A stretch of 64,000 bases of DNA, from positions 49,804 to 113,803 of the forward strand of contig JAIQEX010000004.1 in assembly GCA_020073615.1 (NCBI GenBank), in the 5' to 3' direction. Positions 46,947-55,542 of this stretch are shown here, in pieces; position 1 is the first letter of the stretch, and every line of letters begins with the position of its first letter. The notes under the pieces were generated by a model. It ran no database searches. It was given only the letters and a program-made list of their open reading frames with translations, and was not told where the DNA came from. This DNA comes from Terriglobia bacterium (GTDB taxonomy: Bacteria > Acidobacteriota > Terriglobia > Bryobacterales > Bryobacteraceae). A program made the position numbers and the translations under genes.

Positions 46947-47939
46947 ATGAGTAACGACATGCCGGCGCCAGAGGCAATGAAGTCCAAGGCCGCACCTGAT
47001 CCAGAGTTGTCCATCGGTGGCATGTCGTATAAGAAGCGGGACTACGAAGGGGTTTTGGTTCGATTGCTGTCTCCTTTAGGAGACTATCCCATTGGAACGA
47101 TCAATCACCGCGGAGCTGCGATGGTGATCCGACCAGATCTGTCCGCGTTGATCACCACCTTCGAACCTGTCGAGGAACCCGAAGACTACTACTCAGAAAT
47201 CGAGTACCTGTCACAATTTGAAATTCGGGCCCTTGCCAGCATCCTTTTATCCCTTCGGGGCGATCTAGCCTTCTTGGGTCTGTACCCTGCACCTTACGCC
47301 ATGGAGAGACGCTACATCGGCGTCGACCTTTCGGACGCAGCCACGGTAAACAAGTTGATGGACGAATTTGCCGCGTTCGTGCGGCGGGTGCCATTGTATC
47401 AAGGCGAAATGCACAGGCCGCCACTCATCGGAGGGTTGGCGTATTCGTACGACGACGGTTCGAGGCTCGAACACGAACGTCAACTCGACATCTTCGATTC
47501 CATCGATGTGTCTGACCATCTGATGATGCGCGGTCTCGGTGCCCTCGTCCGCGCCATCATGCTGGAGCGTTTCACCGAATTCCTCGAGAGCTCCGCGATG
47601 TCTCTTTATGTGGCGATGGAAGCAAGCATGGAGATCGTAAAGGAGATTGTGTGCGCTGAGGGCAACGAGAATCCCACCGCCAAAGACGCCGGCCGCTTTC
47701 TCGACAGGATCTTTGGTTGCGAGTGGGAGGCCGAAGGCTATTTTGAGGAGTATTACGAAGACAGGATCAAGATCATCCACCCAGCGAGCAGCTTCGGTGT
47801 GTTTCCCGGCGCGGCTCTTGGCGTTGATGACGTCTGGGGATTACGCCGTAGCCTTGTTCACCTTTACGACTTCCTGGTGACCGGCAATGTGAAGGAAGAG
47901 ATGAAGTGGCGGTCCAGAACGCCAACCGTCCCGGAGTGA
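46947..47939 (+). CDS. Unrecognised 330-residue protein with possible HEPN-like C terminus
   Basis: I do not recognise a family. The N-terminal half is mixed alpha/beta (YEGVLVRLLSPLGDYPIG, FEPVEEPEDYYSEIEYLSQF, RRYIGVDLSDAATVNKLMDE). The C-terminal 130 residues are helical, from LVRAIMLERFTEFLESSAM to LRRSLVHLYDFLVTG, and include R273-x4-H278 in YEDRIKIIHPASSFG. That R-x4-6-H pattern inside a helical bundle is seen in HEPN (Apea-like) RNase domains, which makes a HEPN relation possible but not shown. It lies next to a recombinase remnant and a DUF2971 gene, in a lower-GC islet. GTG 46944 is an alternative start. Confidence 0.65.
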   Translation: MSNDMPAPEAMKSKAAPDPELSIGGMSYKKRDYEGVLVRLLSPLGDYPIGTINHRGAAMVIRPDLSALITTFEPVEEPEDYYSEIEYLSQFEIRALASILLSLRGDLAFLGLYPAPYAMERRYIGVDLSDAATVNKLMDEFAAFVRRVPLYQGEMHRPPLIGGLAYSYDDGSRLEHERQLDIFDSIDVSDHLMMRGLGALVRAIMLERFTEFLESSAMSLYVAMEASMEIVKEIVCAEGNENPTAKDAGRFLDRIFGCEWEAEGYFEEYYEDRIKIIHPASSFGVFPGAALGVDDVWGLRRSLVHLYDFLVTGNVKEEMKWRSRTPTVPE

Positions 47940-48264
47940 CCCGACACGCTCGATTTGCTGGTTTACCGGCCACCTCCATATGCGGAGTTCCATTTGTGAA
48001 GGCATCGCATCTACGCGCGTATCACGCGCCACTCGGAGAGAGCTGCGACTTCCGCAGCTATCGCGCTCCAATTAGGGCCCGAACGAAGGCGCGGCATCAT
48101 GATTGGTGAAAAGTCCGTTGGGGGAAGTTTGGCGCGCGCGCCATGTCTGGAGATAGATCCCGGTAAGCGCCGCTTACGGCAGTTCGTATCGGTAGGTACG
48201 GGATTCTGACCACGTGATCGCCGGGCGCAGGTCCGTTCGCGGCGAGGCGGCGCGTCCCCGCCCC
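47940..48264. other. Intergenic stretch of 325 bases with a short perfect palindrome
   Basis: No gene is supported here. The only clear structure is GTAAGCG-C-CGCTTAC at 48163-48177, a perfect inverted repeat with seven-base arms. GTAAGCG is also the start of the IS66-type end at 63752, so this could be a scar of an excised or deleted element, or coincidence. Confidence 0.5.
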
Positions 48265-50001
48265 TCAAATCGCCTCCAGTTCCTCTTCCAGCATCTGTTT
48301 TTGCGCTAGGCCGGCATAATAGCCGCCCGCGGCGATCAGCTCCGCGTGCGTGCCCTGCTCGACGATGCGGCCCTTCTCCAGGACCACGATGCGGCCGGCC
48401 GCTCGCACAGTCGAGACGCGGTGCGAAATCAGGATTACCGTGCGGCCGCGCATTACGCCGGCCAGGTGCGTCAGGATGCGCTCTTCGGTGAGCGTATCCA
48501 CGCTCGAAAGGGCGTCGTCCAGGATCAGGACGCGCGGGTCGCGCAGGACCGCGCGCGCGATGGCGGTGCGCTGCTTCTGGCCGCCGGAAAGGGTGATGCC
48601 CCTTTCGCCCACCATCGTTTCATAGCCCAGGGGGAAGCCGTCGATATCGGCGGCCAGGCCGGCGATTTCGGCGGCGCGGCGGATCTCCTCCGCAGTGGCG
48701 CGCTCCACGCCGAAGGCGATGTTTTCGGCAATGGTGGCGCTGAACAGGAACGTCTCCTGCGGCACGAATCCAATGTGGCGGCGCAATTCGGAGGGATCGA
48801 GGCGGCGGAGATCGACGCCATCAAGTAAGACTGCGCCCTCGGTGGGATCTTGCAGGCGCGGCACCAGGCCGGCCAGCGTGCTCTTACCCGAACCGGTGCG
48901 GCCCACTACGGCGACGGTGGCGCCGGCGGGAATGCGCAGATTGATTTCATCCAATACCGGGCCGCTGCCGTAATCGACCGCGGCCGCGCGGAATTCGATT
49001 TCGCCGCGCACGGCCGCGAGGGGTACGGGATGGGGCGGAGCGCAAATGGAAGGGGCCTCGCGCAGGATCTCGCGAATGCGGCCGAGCGAGGCGCTGCCGC
49101 GCTGCATCAGGTTCACCACCCAGCCGAGCGCGATCATGGGCCAGCCCAGCAGGCCCATGTAGGCGTTGAAGCTGACGAAGCCGCCCACGGTGATGCGGCC
49201 GCGCAGGACGTCGCGGCCGCCCATCCACAGCACCACCAGAAAGGTCAGGCCGATGAGGGTCTCGAGCAGCGGCTGAAATAGGCCCTGGATGCGCACCAGC
49301 TTGAGATTGTGCGCGATGTACTCGCGGTTCAGCTCCGCGAAGCGGCGCAGCTCGGCCTGCTCCTGGACGAAAGCGCGGATCATGCGCACGCCCGAGAGGT
49401 TTTCCTGCACGCGGCTGGAGATATCGGAAAACATCGCCTGGATCTTTTCGAAGCGGTCGTGGATGATGCGGCCGAAGAAAATCACGGCGAGGCTCACCGC
49501 GGGAGCGGGCGCCACGGCCAGCAGCGTGAGGCGCCAATCGAGCCTCAGCATCACCGCGATAATGAGCGCGAAAGTGAGGCTGGTCTCGCACCAGTACATG
49601 ACGCCGGGGCCGAGCATCATGCGCACGGCGTTGAGATCGTTGGTGGCGCGCGCCATGATGTCGCCGGTGCGCGTGCGCGCGTAGTAGTCGGGCGAGAGGG
49701 AGGCCAGGTGCTGGAACAGGTCGTTGCGCAGGTCGTATTCGATGTCGCGCGAGATGCCGATGATGATCACGCGCATGCCGAATTGAAATACGCCCTTGAG
49801 CAGCGCCAGCGCCACCAGGTAGGCCGTATAGCGCACGAAGCGAAACGCGCCGCGGCTGCCCAGCGCATCCACGGCGTACCCGATCATGAGCGGCTGGGCC
49901 ACATGCGCGAGGTCTTTGAGCACCAGGCAGAGCGTGCCGCACGCCATTCCCCAGCGGTAGCGCCAAAGGTACTTTTTCAGGGTGGCGAGGGATTCCCGCA
50001 T
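48265..50001 (-). CDS. ABC transporter, fused permease/ATPase (MsbA/MdlB-like exporter)
   Basis: This 578-residue half-transporter has six transmembrane helices in residues 1 to about 310 (MACGTLCLVLKDLAHV, AYLVALALLKGVFQFGM and others) and a nucleotide-binding domain after about 335. Walker A is VVGRTGSGKSTL, the Q-loop FVPQETFLFSATIAENIAFG, the signature TLSGGQKQR, Walker B VLILDDALSSVD and the H-loop ILISHRVSTV. It would work as a homodimer or with a partner to export lipids, peptides or drugs. The YdcF-like gene lies directly upstream. Confidence 0.93.
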   Translation of the reverse strand: MRESLATLKKYLWRYRWGMACGTLCLVLKDLAHVAQPLMIGYAVDALGSRGAFRFVRYTAYLVALALLKGVFQFGMRVIIIGISRDIEYDLRNDLFQHLASLSPDYYARTRTGDIMARATNDLNAVRMMLGPGVMYWCETSLTFALIIAVMLRLDWRLTLLAVAPAPAVSLAVIFFGRIIHDRFEKIQAMFSDISSRVQENLSGVRMIRAFVQEQAELRRFAELNREYIAHNLKLVRIQGLFQPLLETLIGLTFLVVLWMGGRDVLRGRITVGGFVSFNAYMGLLGWPMIALGWVVNLMQRGSASLGRIREILREAPSICAPPHPVPLAAVRGEIEFRAAAVDYGSGPVLDEINLRIPAGATVAVVGRTGSGKSTLAGLVPRLQDPTEGAVLLDGVDLRRLDPSELRRHIGFVPQETFLFSATIAENIAFGVERATAEEIRRAAEIAGLAADIDGFPLGYETMVGERGITLSGGQKQRTAIARAVLRDPRVLILDDALSSVDTLTEERILTHLAGVMRGRTVILISHRVSTVRAAGRIVVLEKGRIVEQGTHAELIAAGGYYAGLAQKQMLEEELEAI

Positions 50002-50004
50002 GGC

Positions 50005-50616
50005 TCACATCCCCAGGTAGGTGGCGAACGTCTTGCACCATTCGAAGAAGGCGGTCTTTTGTCCCTGGCGATTGCGCCACCAGGAATTCGGGGTGAAATA
50101 CCGGTCGGCCGCCGCAACCATGCGCAACGACGGGCCGCCTCCCATGGCGCGCTCCGCGGCGCGAAAGATATGCGCCGCGCGGGCGGTGTGGTAATCGCTG
50201 GTCACCAGAAGGACGCTGTGGACATTGCGGCGGCGCAGCTCGGCGAGGACCACGACGGCCTCCTCCCGGGTCGACATCGCCTCGTGCGGAAAGGCGATGA
50301 ACCATGCCGCCGGGTAGCCGTGGCGCACCGCGAACGGAATGGCCAGGTCGGACTCATGCAGGCCGTAGAAACTGCCGGGACCGCTCACCAGCACCGCGGG
50401 CACGTACCCGTCGCGGACCAGGGCGGCGGCCGTCTCCAGGCGATAGCCCAGATACTCGCCCGCCAGCACGACGGCGATGTCCGCCTTCGCCGGCCCGTCG
50501 TTATGGATCAGGGCGTAGCCCAAAGCCGCCAGCCAGAAAGATCGCGCCGCGATGATGGCTACCAGGACGATGGCGAGGGCGAAGAGGAGCCGGACACGGA
50601 GAGAGCGGCGCGCCAC
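50005..50616 (-). CDS. YdcF/ElyC-family (DUF218) protein
   Basis: This 203-residue protein has one N-terminal membrane anchor (LLFALAIVLVAIIAARSFWLA) and a DUF218 domain: ADIAVVLAGEYLGYRLETAA, YVPAVLVSGPGSFYG, AMSTREEAVVVLAELRRRN and VLLVTSDYHTARAAHIF. The STREEA and TSDYHTxRA motifs are typical. ElyC and SanA relatives affect cell-envelope integrity in E. coli. Three bases separate it from the ABC exporter gene, so a shared envelope role is plausible. Confidence 0.87.
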   Translation of the reverse strand: MARRSLRVRLLFALAIVLVAIIAARSFWLAALGYALIHNDGPAKADIAVVLAGEYLGYRLETAAALVRDGYVPAVLVSGPGSFYGLHESDLAIPFAVRHGYPAAWFIAFPHEAMSTREEAVVVLAELRRRNVHSVLLVTSDYHTARAAHIFRAAERAMGGGPSLRMVAAADRYFTPNSWWRNRQGQKTAFFEWCKTFATYLGM

Positions 50617-50619
50617 GGA

Positions 50620-51183
50620 CTACTTCTCGTCCGTGGAGTTCTTCTGATCGAGGTTACCGACCGTTTTCAGCCGCTGGTAGAGGCGTTCGACCTCGGCCTC
50701 ATCCTCGGGGCGGAGGATGCGGTAGCGGGGCGGAAGCTGCTGTTGGCGCCCGCCGCCGGAGGCCAGAACTTCGCCCCAATACTGGCGGTAGGGGATGCCG
50801 TCGATAAGCGCGTCGCGCGAAAGGCGGCGCAGGTGGCGGAGCAGGCTGTTGCAGGAATCGAGATCGCCGGGGTAGATCAGCGCAAGGCGCGAATCGTCGT
50901 AAAGCGTAATGCGGACCAGCAGCGGAGATATCCATCCCGTGCGGTCGACGCGGCGGATATCCATCCAGGGGATGATGCGGCGGCCGATGGAGAGATAGCC
51001 TTCGTGAATCTCCACGGCGGGACGCAATGCCAGGAGAAAAAGCAACGCGGCGGTAAGCAGGGAGAGCGCGGCGGCGACGAATGCCGGGCGAAAACTGCGT
51101 CCCAACCAGGCCGAAGAAGCCGCCAACACGACAGCGGCGATGCCGAACCACAAGTAATGCCGTGCTGGCTGATAGCGAGTCAT
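50620..51183 (-). CDS. Two-helix membrane protein with bacterial PH-like domain
   Basis: This 187-residue protein has two transmembrane helices (LWFGIAAVVLAASSAWLG and AALSLLTAALLFLLALRP) followed by a beta-rich region, VEIHEGYLSIGRRIIPWMDI then RRVDRTGWISPLLVRITLY. This pattern is typical of bacterial PH-like membrane proteins. The C terminus is charged and helical. The role is unknown. It is the first gene of a three-gene group with the YdcF-like and ABC exporter genes. Confidence 0.65.
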   Translation of the reverse strand: MTRYQPARHYLWFGIAAVVLAASSAWLGRSFRPAFVAAALSLLTAALLFLLALRPAVEIHEGYLSIGRRIIPWMDIRRVDRTGWISPLLVRITLYDDSRLALIYPGDLDSCNSLLRHLRRLSRDALIDGIPYRQYWGEVLASGGGRQQQLPPRYRILRPEDEAEVERLYQRLKTVGNLDQKNSTDEK

Positions 51184-51438
51184 GACAACCCCGTATTTCT
51201 AGCCTACTCCCGAGCGCGCACCCCGTCAATGGATAGCACCATCCCCTTCCGCCGCAAGGCGAGGCGGTCGCCACCGGCGGGCTGCGTCTGTTGTTATTTG
51301 AGCATGTTTCGGGCCAACCTGACGGCCCCGGCAGGGGTACATTCTCAGTCAACGCCGGCAGCCTGACGGCCGCTGTGAACCAGCGGCAAGACCGCCGGCG
51401 CTACGACGGAGGAACATTCTGATCTATTTGCCAATTAG

Positions 51439-52605
51439 TCACACGGCGGACGGAATAGTCTCACAATTCTTAACTTCGCCCGCTCCGGCCGAGGGCCGGC
51501 ACGGATAAATCGCCGGGGTGACGTGGAACCGGCGCGCGTAGCCGCGCGCGATCCGTTCGCCGAATTGGGGGATGGCGCCGGGGCGCAGCATGGTAACGGT
51601 GCATCCGCCGAAACCGCCGCCGGTCATGCGCGCGCCGAAGACGCCGTCGACGGCGAGCGCGGCATCAACCAGGAAATCGAGCTCGGGGCAGCTCACCTGG
51701 TAATCGTCCCGCAGGCTGTGGTGCGATTCCACCAGCAGCCGCCCCATGCGGCCGAGATCTCCGCGGGCGCTCGCGTCCACGAAGGCGGCCACACGGGCGT
51801 TCTCCGTCACCACGTGGCGGGCGCGCCGCGCGGCCACCCCGGAGAGCAAGGGCGCCACCGATGCGAGCTGAGCGGGCGAAACGTCGCGGAGGCTTTCCAC
51901 CCTGGGCAGGCGGGTGCGAATCCGCTCGACGGCCGCAGCGCACTCCGCCACGCGCTCCTGGTAGGCGGAGGCCGCCAGGGCGTGCTTCACCATGGTATTC
52001 ACCGCCAGAAACGCGATGCCCGCGGGAAGCGCCACCAGCCGGTGCTCGAGGCTGCGGCAATCGATCTCCACGGCGGAGCCCGCCCGCCCATAGACGGCGA
52101 TGTATTGGTCCATGATGCCGCAAGGCATGCCGGCGAACTCCCGCTCGGCGCGCTGGCAGAGACGCGCCAGCACGAGCGGTTCCAGGGTGCGGCCGTTCAG
52201 GAAGGCGAGGGCCGAGGAGACCTCCAGTGCGGCCGAGGAGCTCAGCCCGGAACCCTCCGGGACGGTGCTGCGGATGAGCAGGTTGGCCGGCTGGATGGGG
52301 AAGCCCGCGCGGACCAGTTCGCGGGCCACCCCCAGCGGGTAATCGGTCCATTGGCGCCGGGGCTCGAGCGCCGCGATTTCGCCGGCCGGGCATTCGAACA
52401 GCTCCGCGCGGTGCTCGGACCGGATGTGCAGTCGGCCGTCCCGGGAGGGTGCCGCGGCGACATAGGCCGCCAGATCGAGCGCCAGCGGAAGCACGAATCC
52501 GAGGTTGTAATCGGTGTGCTCGCCAATCAGGTTGACGCGTCCGGGCGCACGCCAGATGCGCAGCCCGTCTGCGGAGCCATAGAGCCGACGGAAATTTTCG
52601 ATCAT
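51439..52605 (-). CDS. galK: Galactokinase
   Basis: This GHMP kinase of 388 residues phosphorylates D-galactose at C1 with ATP. Signatures are APGRVNLIGEHTDYNLGFVL near residue 19 (galactose-binding), PEGSGLSSSAALEVSSALAF (ATP-binding GLSSS motif), CGIMDQYIAVYG (catalytic Asp) and RMTGGGFGGCTV near the C terminus. ATG 52605 overlaps the stop of the small membrane protein upstream. With the SSS symporter it forms a galactose-uptake cassette; galT and galE are not in the window. Confidence 0.95.
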   Translation of the reverse strand: MIENFRRLYGSADGLRIWRAPGRVNLIGEHTDYNLGFVLPLALDLAAYVAAAPSRDGRLHIRSEHRAELFECPAGEIAALEPRRQWTDYPLGVARELVRAGFPIQPANLLIRSTVPEGSGLSSSAALEVSSALAFLNGRTLEPLVLARLCQRAEREFAGMPCGIMDQYIAVYGRAGSAVEIDCRSLEHRLVALPAGIAFLAVNTMVKHALAASAYQERVAECAAAVERIRTRLPRVESLRDVSPAQLASVAPLLSGVAARRARHVVTENARVAAFVDASARGDLGRMGRLLVESHHSLRDDYQVSCPELDFLVDAALAVDGVFGARMTGGGFGGCTVTMLRPGAIPQFGERIARGYARRFHVTPAIYPCRPSAGAGEVKNCETIPSAV

Positions 52606-52799
52606 CGCCGGTGCCGGTGCGCCCACCGCGCCAGCAGCAGGAGCGAGACGCCGAACGCCAGCATGACGAGACCACAAAAGAGGTTGACGTTGGCCGTCGT
52701 CAGAGCCGCGCGCGTCTCCGGCGCGAAGACGCCCATTCCCACTAGGATGAGACCGGCCACGGTGAAGAAGCCGCCCACGGGTATGCGTAAGTCCATCAT
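52602..52799 (-). CDS. Small two-helix membrane protein
   Basis: This 65-residue protein has two transmembrane segments (VGGFFTVAGLILVGMGVF and LFCGLVMLAFGVSLLLL) and a basic tail (RWAHRHRR). It lies between symporter and galK with a one-base gap and an ATGA overlap, so it is surely translated in the same operon. It might assist the symporter. I see no named family. Confidence 0.75.
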   Translation of the reverse strand: MMDLRIPVGGFFTVAGLILVGMGVFAPETRAALTTANVNLFCGLVMLAFGVSLLLLARWAHRHRR

Positions 52800-52800
52800 G

Positions 52801-54480
52801 TCAGGCGAACCAGAGATTCAGAATCAGGAGTGCGAGCGCGACGCCGATGGCGATCGGCGCCGGACGCAGATACCAGGCGGCTCCCTCGTCGTGCTGGCGC
52901 TGGGTGAGCGAGTAGACCAGGCCTTCCAACTCGCGCTCCGGGCGCGGGCGGGTGACCAGGCTCACCGCGATGGTCATGAGGAAGCAGGTCGTCCAGGCGC
53001 AGATGGCGATCCAGAAATTCTGCGCCATGGTCGAAGGGAAGTGGTACACCTCCGCGATCCAGCCACCCAGGCCTTCAGCCACGGTTAACCCGTGGGTCAA
53101 GGCCGCCGCCGCGGTGCCGCTCAGCAGGCCGGTAAACGCGCCGTGTCCAATGGCACGTTTCCAGAACATGCCCAGCAGAAAGGTGCCGAACAGCGGCGCG
53201 TTCACAAAACTGAAAACGAGCTGGAGCAGGTCGTTGATGCTGTTGTACCGCTGCGCCAGGTAGGCGGTGCCGATGGAGAGCCCCACGCCCACAATCGTGG
53301 TGATGCGGCCGACCATCAGGTAGTGGCGGTCGGGGGCGCCGGGGCGGATGTAGCTCTGGTAGATGTCGTAAGTCCACACCGTGTTGAAGGCCGTGACGTT
53401 GCCGGCCATGCCCGACATGAAGGAGGCCATCAACCCGGTGAGGCCGACGCCCAACATGCCCGCGGGATAGAAGCGGCCCATCAGCGTGGTGAGCACCTGG
53501 TCGTAATCCGGGCCGCTGTTTTTCATGGGGAGGTCGTAGCCCACCTGCATGTGCGAGAGCGCGACGGCGGCGATGCCGGGCACAATGGCGATGAACGGCA
53601 TCATCATTTTGGGAAATGCGGCGATCACCGGAGTACGCCGCGCGGCGGACATGGAATTGGCCGCCATGGCCCTCTGGATCACCAGGAAATCGGTGCACCA
53701 GTAACCGAACGAAAGCACGAAGGCGAGTCCGGCCACCATGCCGAATGCTTCGATCCCCATGGGGTTCTGCGCGGTGTGCCCGATGTAGCGCCAGCCGTGG
53801 GTCATGACATCGCCGCCCATGCCGCCGGGCAGGGTGACGGTTTTCAACCGCGTGGCCATGCCGCTCCAACCGCCGGCCTTGGCGACAGCCATGATAGCGA
53901 GCGGGGAGAAGCCCATCACGATCAGGAAGAATTGCAGCACCTCGTTGTAAATGGCGCTGGTGAGACCGCCAAGAAATGTATAGGCCAGCACAATGGCGGC
54001 TGAGCAAAGCACGGAAGCGGTGAAGCTCCAACCCAGCACCAGACGCAGCAGCAGCCCCAGGGCGTACATGGAGATGCCCGACGAGAAGATGGTCATGCAG
54101 GCAAAGCTCATGGCATTCACCGCGCGGGTCTTCTCGTCGAACCGCATTTTGAGATATTCCGGCACGGAGCGCGCGCGGCTGCCGTAATAAAACGGCATCA
54201 TGAAAATGCCCACGAAGAGCATGGCCGGCACCGCTCCCACCCAATAAAAGTGCGCGGTCATAATGCCATACTTGGCGCCGTTGCCGGACATGCCGACCAG
54301 CTCCTGCGCGCCCAGGTTGGCGGCCAGAAACGCGAGGCTGGTGATCCACACGGGGACGGAGTGGCCCGAGGTCAGAAAATCGCCGCTGGTGGAGATTTTC
54401 TTGCGCAGGCGCCACCCGATACCCAGCACGAAGGCGAAATAGAGCGCCAGGATCAGGTAGTCGACCGGAGCGAGTGTCAA
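52801..54480 (-). CDS. Sodium:solute symporter (SSS/SGLT family), probable Na+/galactose carrier
   Basis: This 559-residue carrier has about 14 transmembrane helices. Family signatures are DYLILALYFAFVLGIGWRLR, LAANLGAQELVGMSGNGAKYG, FMMPFYYGSRARSVPEYLKM, AYTFLGGLTSAIYNEVLQFF and GLMASFMSGMAGNVTAFNTVW. These fit the SGLT-like sugar subgroup. The downstream galactokinase points to galactose or a similar hexose as substrate. First gene of the cassette. Confidence 0.92.
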   Translation of the reverse strand: MTLAPVDYLILALYFAFVLGIGWRLRKKISTSGDFLTSGHSVPVWITSLAFLAANLGAQELVGMSGNGAKYGIMTAHFYWVGAVPAMLFVGIFMMPFYYGSRARSVPEYLKMRFDEKTRAVNAMSFACMTIFSSGISMYALGLLLRLVLGWSFTASVLCSAAIVLAYTFLGGLTSAIYNEVLQFFLIVMGFSPLAIMAVAKAGGWSGMATRLKTVTLPGGMGGDVMTHGWRYIGHTAQNPMGIEAFGMVAGLAFVLSFGYWCTDFLVIQRAMAANSMSAARRTPVIAAFPKMMMPFIAIVPGIAAVALSHMQVGYDLPMKNSGPDYDQVLTTLMGRFYPAGMLGVGLTGLMASFMSGMAGNVTAFNTVWTYDIYQSYIRPGAPDRHYLMVGRITTIVGVGLSIGTAYLAQRYNSINDLLQLVFSFVNAPLFGTFLLGMFWKRAIGHGAFTGLLSGTAAAALTHGLTVAEGLGGWIAEVYHFPSTMAQNFWIAICAWTTCFLMTIAVSLVTRPRPERELEGLVYSLTQRQHDEGAAWYLRPAPIAIGVALALLILNLWFA

Positions 54481-54580
54481 GCGAAAACCTCTGCGCGCCC
54501 CCGCGTTCGGAATTCGGAATTCCCGAGTCTACCACAGGCCCGCGGAGGACACCGGTCGTGATGCGGCGGTGATGGCGGTT

Positions 54581-54979
54581 TCAGGGAACCAGCTCGAAGC
54601 CCTGCTCGCGGAAATGAGGATCGAAGCAAAAGGCAGTCCGGACGCCGCCTTCTCTCATGCTCTGGAAGCTCACGCAGTCCACGACTCTTAATTTCCTGCG
54701 GGCCGCAGCTAGCGCGGCCTCGACCCTCGCCCGGTGCCGCCGCTCGGTGATCCACTCGACGGTGAGCAGCGGGAAGACATCCTGCTGAAATACCCGAAAT
54801 GCCGCCGGACCGAGCCTGCGCTGCAGCAAGGCGCATGTCTCCAGCAAAACGTAATTGTTGGTAAGTAGAATCGCGGCCTGGGATAGCAGCCTGGCCATCG
54901 CGGCTGCCGTCGCCTCGTGGTTTTCGTCATCCCGGTCGATGGCCGCATAAAGCGCCGAAGTGTCGGCGAAAACAGTCAC
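54581..54979 (-). CDS. PIN-domain toxin (VapC-like)
   Basis: This 132-residue PIN-domain RNase has the first acidic residue in FADTSALYAAIDRDDENH, a Glu in NYVLLETCALLQRR, and the C-terminal acidic site in VVDCVSFQSMREGGVRTAFC followed by FDPHFREQGFELV. It starts with GTG, overlapping the antitoxin stop (GTGA). It would cleave RNA when free of its antitoxin. Confidence 0.88.
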   Translation of the reverse strand: MTVFADTSALYAAIDRDDENHEATAAAMARLLSQAAILLTNNYVLLETCALLQRRLGPAAFRVFQQDVFPLLTVEWITERRHRARVEAALAAARRKLRVVDCVSFQSMREGGVRTAFCFDPHFREQGFELVP

Positions 54980-55224
54980 CCTTTGAAATCCTCGGCCAGG
55001 TAGCGGTCGTGATTCCTGCTGACGTCTCTAAGGCCCGAGGAGAACCGGCGCGTGTCGCGGAGGGCGCGCTCGATCTGCTCCTTGCGGCTGGGCCGGTGCT
55101 GCGAATTCAGATAGACATCCACGCCCTTCCGCACCAGTTCCGCGATCGATTGGCCCGTCTCCGTGGACAGCCGGCGGAGCGCATCGAGCTGCTCCGCGGT
55201 CAATTGTACCTGGGTCCGTATCAC
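54976..55224 (-). CDS. Ribbon-helix-helix antitoxin (CopG-like)
   Basis: This 82-residue protein has a short strand and two helices at the N terminus (RTQVQLTAEQLDALRRLSTE, TGQSIAELVRKGVDVYL), typical of RHH DNA-binding proteins, and a charged tail for toxin binding (RRFSSGLRDVSRNHDRYLAE). It starts with GTG. It is the antitoxin of the PIN pair and probably represses its own promoter in the region to the right. Confidence 0.88.
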   Translation of the reverse strand: MIRTQVQLTAEQLDALRRLSTETGQSIAELVRKGVDVYLNSQHRPSRKEQIERALRDTRRFSSGLRDVSRNHDRYLAEDFKG

Positions 55225-55542
55225 GTTGTCACGATATCATTACCGCTGTCATGATGGCACGCTCCCCGGCGGCCGGGAACCGGCTGCCGGAGTCCAAGGG
55301 CCTCCCGAATTTGCCGTTCCAGCGTTCGTGGCGTATGCTATCCCATGTGCGCGGCACCGTTCTGCTGCTTTGCATCGCTCCGCAATTCGTACCGCTAGTG
55401 CGGCCCAGGGGGGCGCCATGAACGCCCTCCACGCCCGGCAGGTGGCCGGGCACGATCCGCTAATCCCCAGCCCCCATTTGTCGGGTTGCCCAGTTCCGCG
55501 CAATCCGTGTGCTCCAACCCAATCCCTACGTGAGGTAAGAAC
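55225..55542. other. Intergenic region between divergent genes
   Basis: This 318-base region holds the promoters of the RHH/PIN pair (leftward) and of the transglutaminase-like gene (rightward). Near 55233-55258 short repeats such as GATATCAT and TCATGAT could be the antitoxin operator. GAGGTAAG just before 55543 is the ribosome-binding site of the next gene. No gene is supported in between. Confidence 0.4.

Noticed and set aside
51184..51438. Possible decayed IS end or RNA element between the PH-like gene and galK
   Set aside because: GC-rich imperfect repeats (CCGGCGG, CTGACGGCC) are visible but no coding remnant or consistent fold could be supported.
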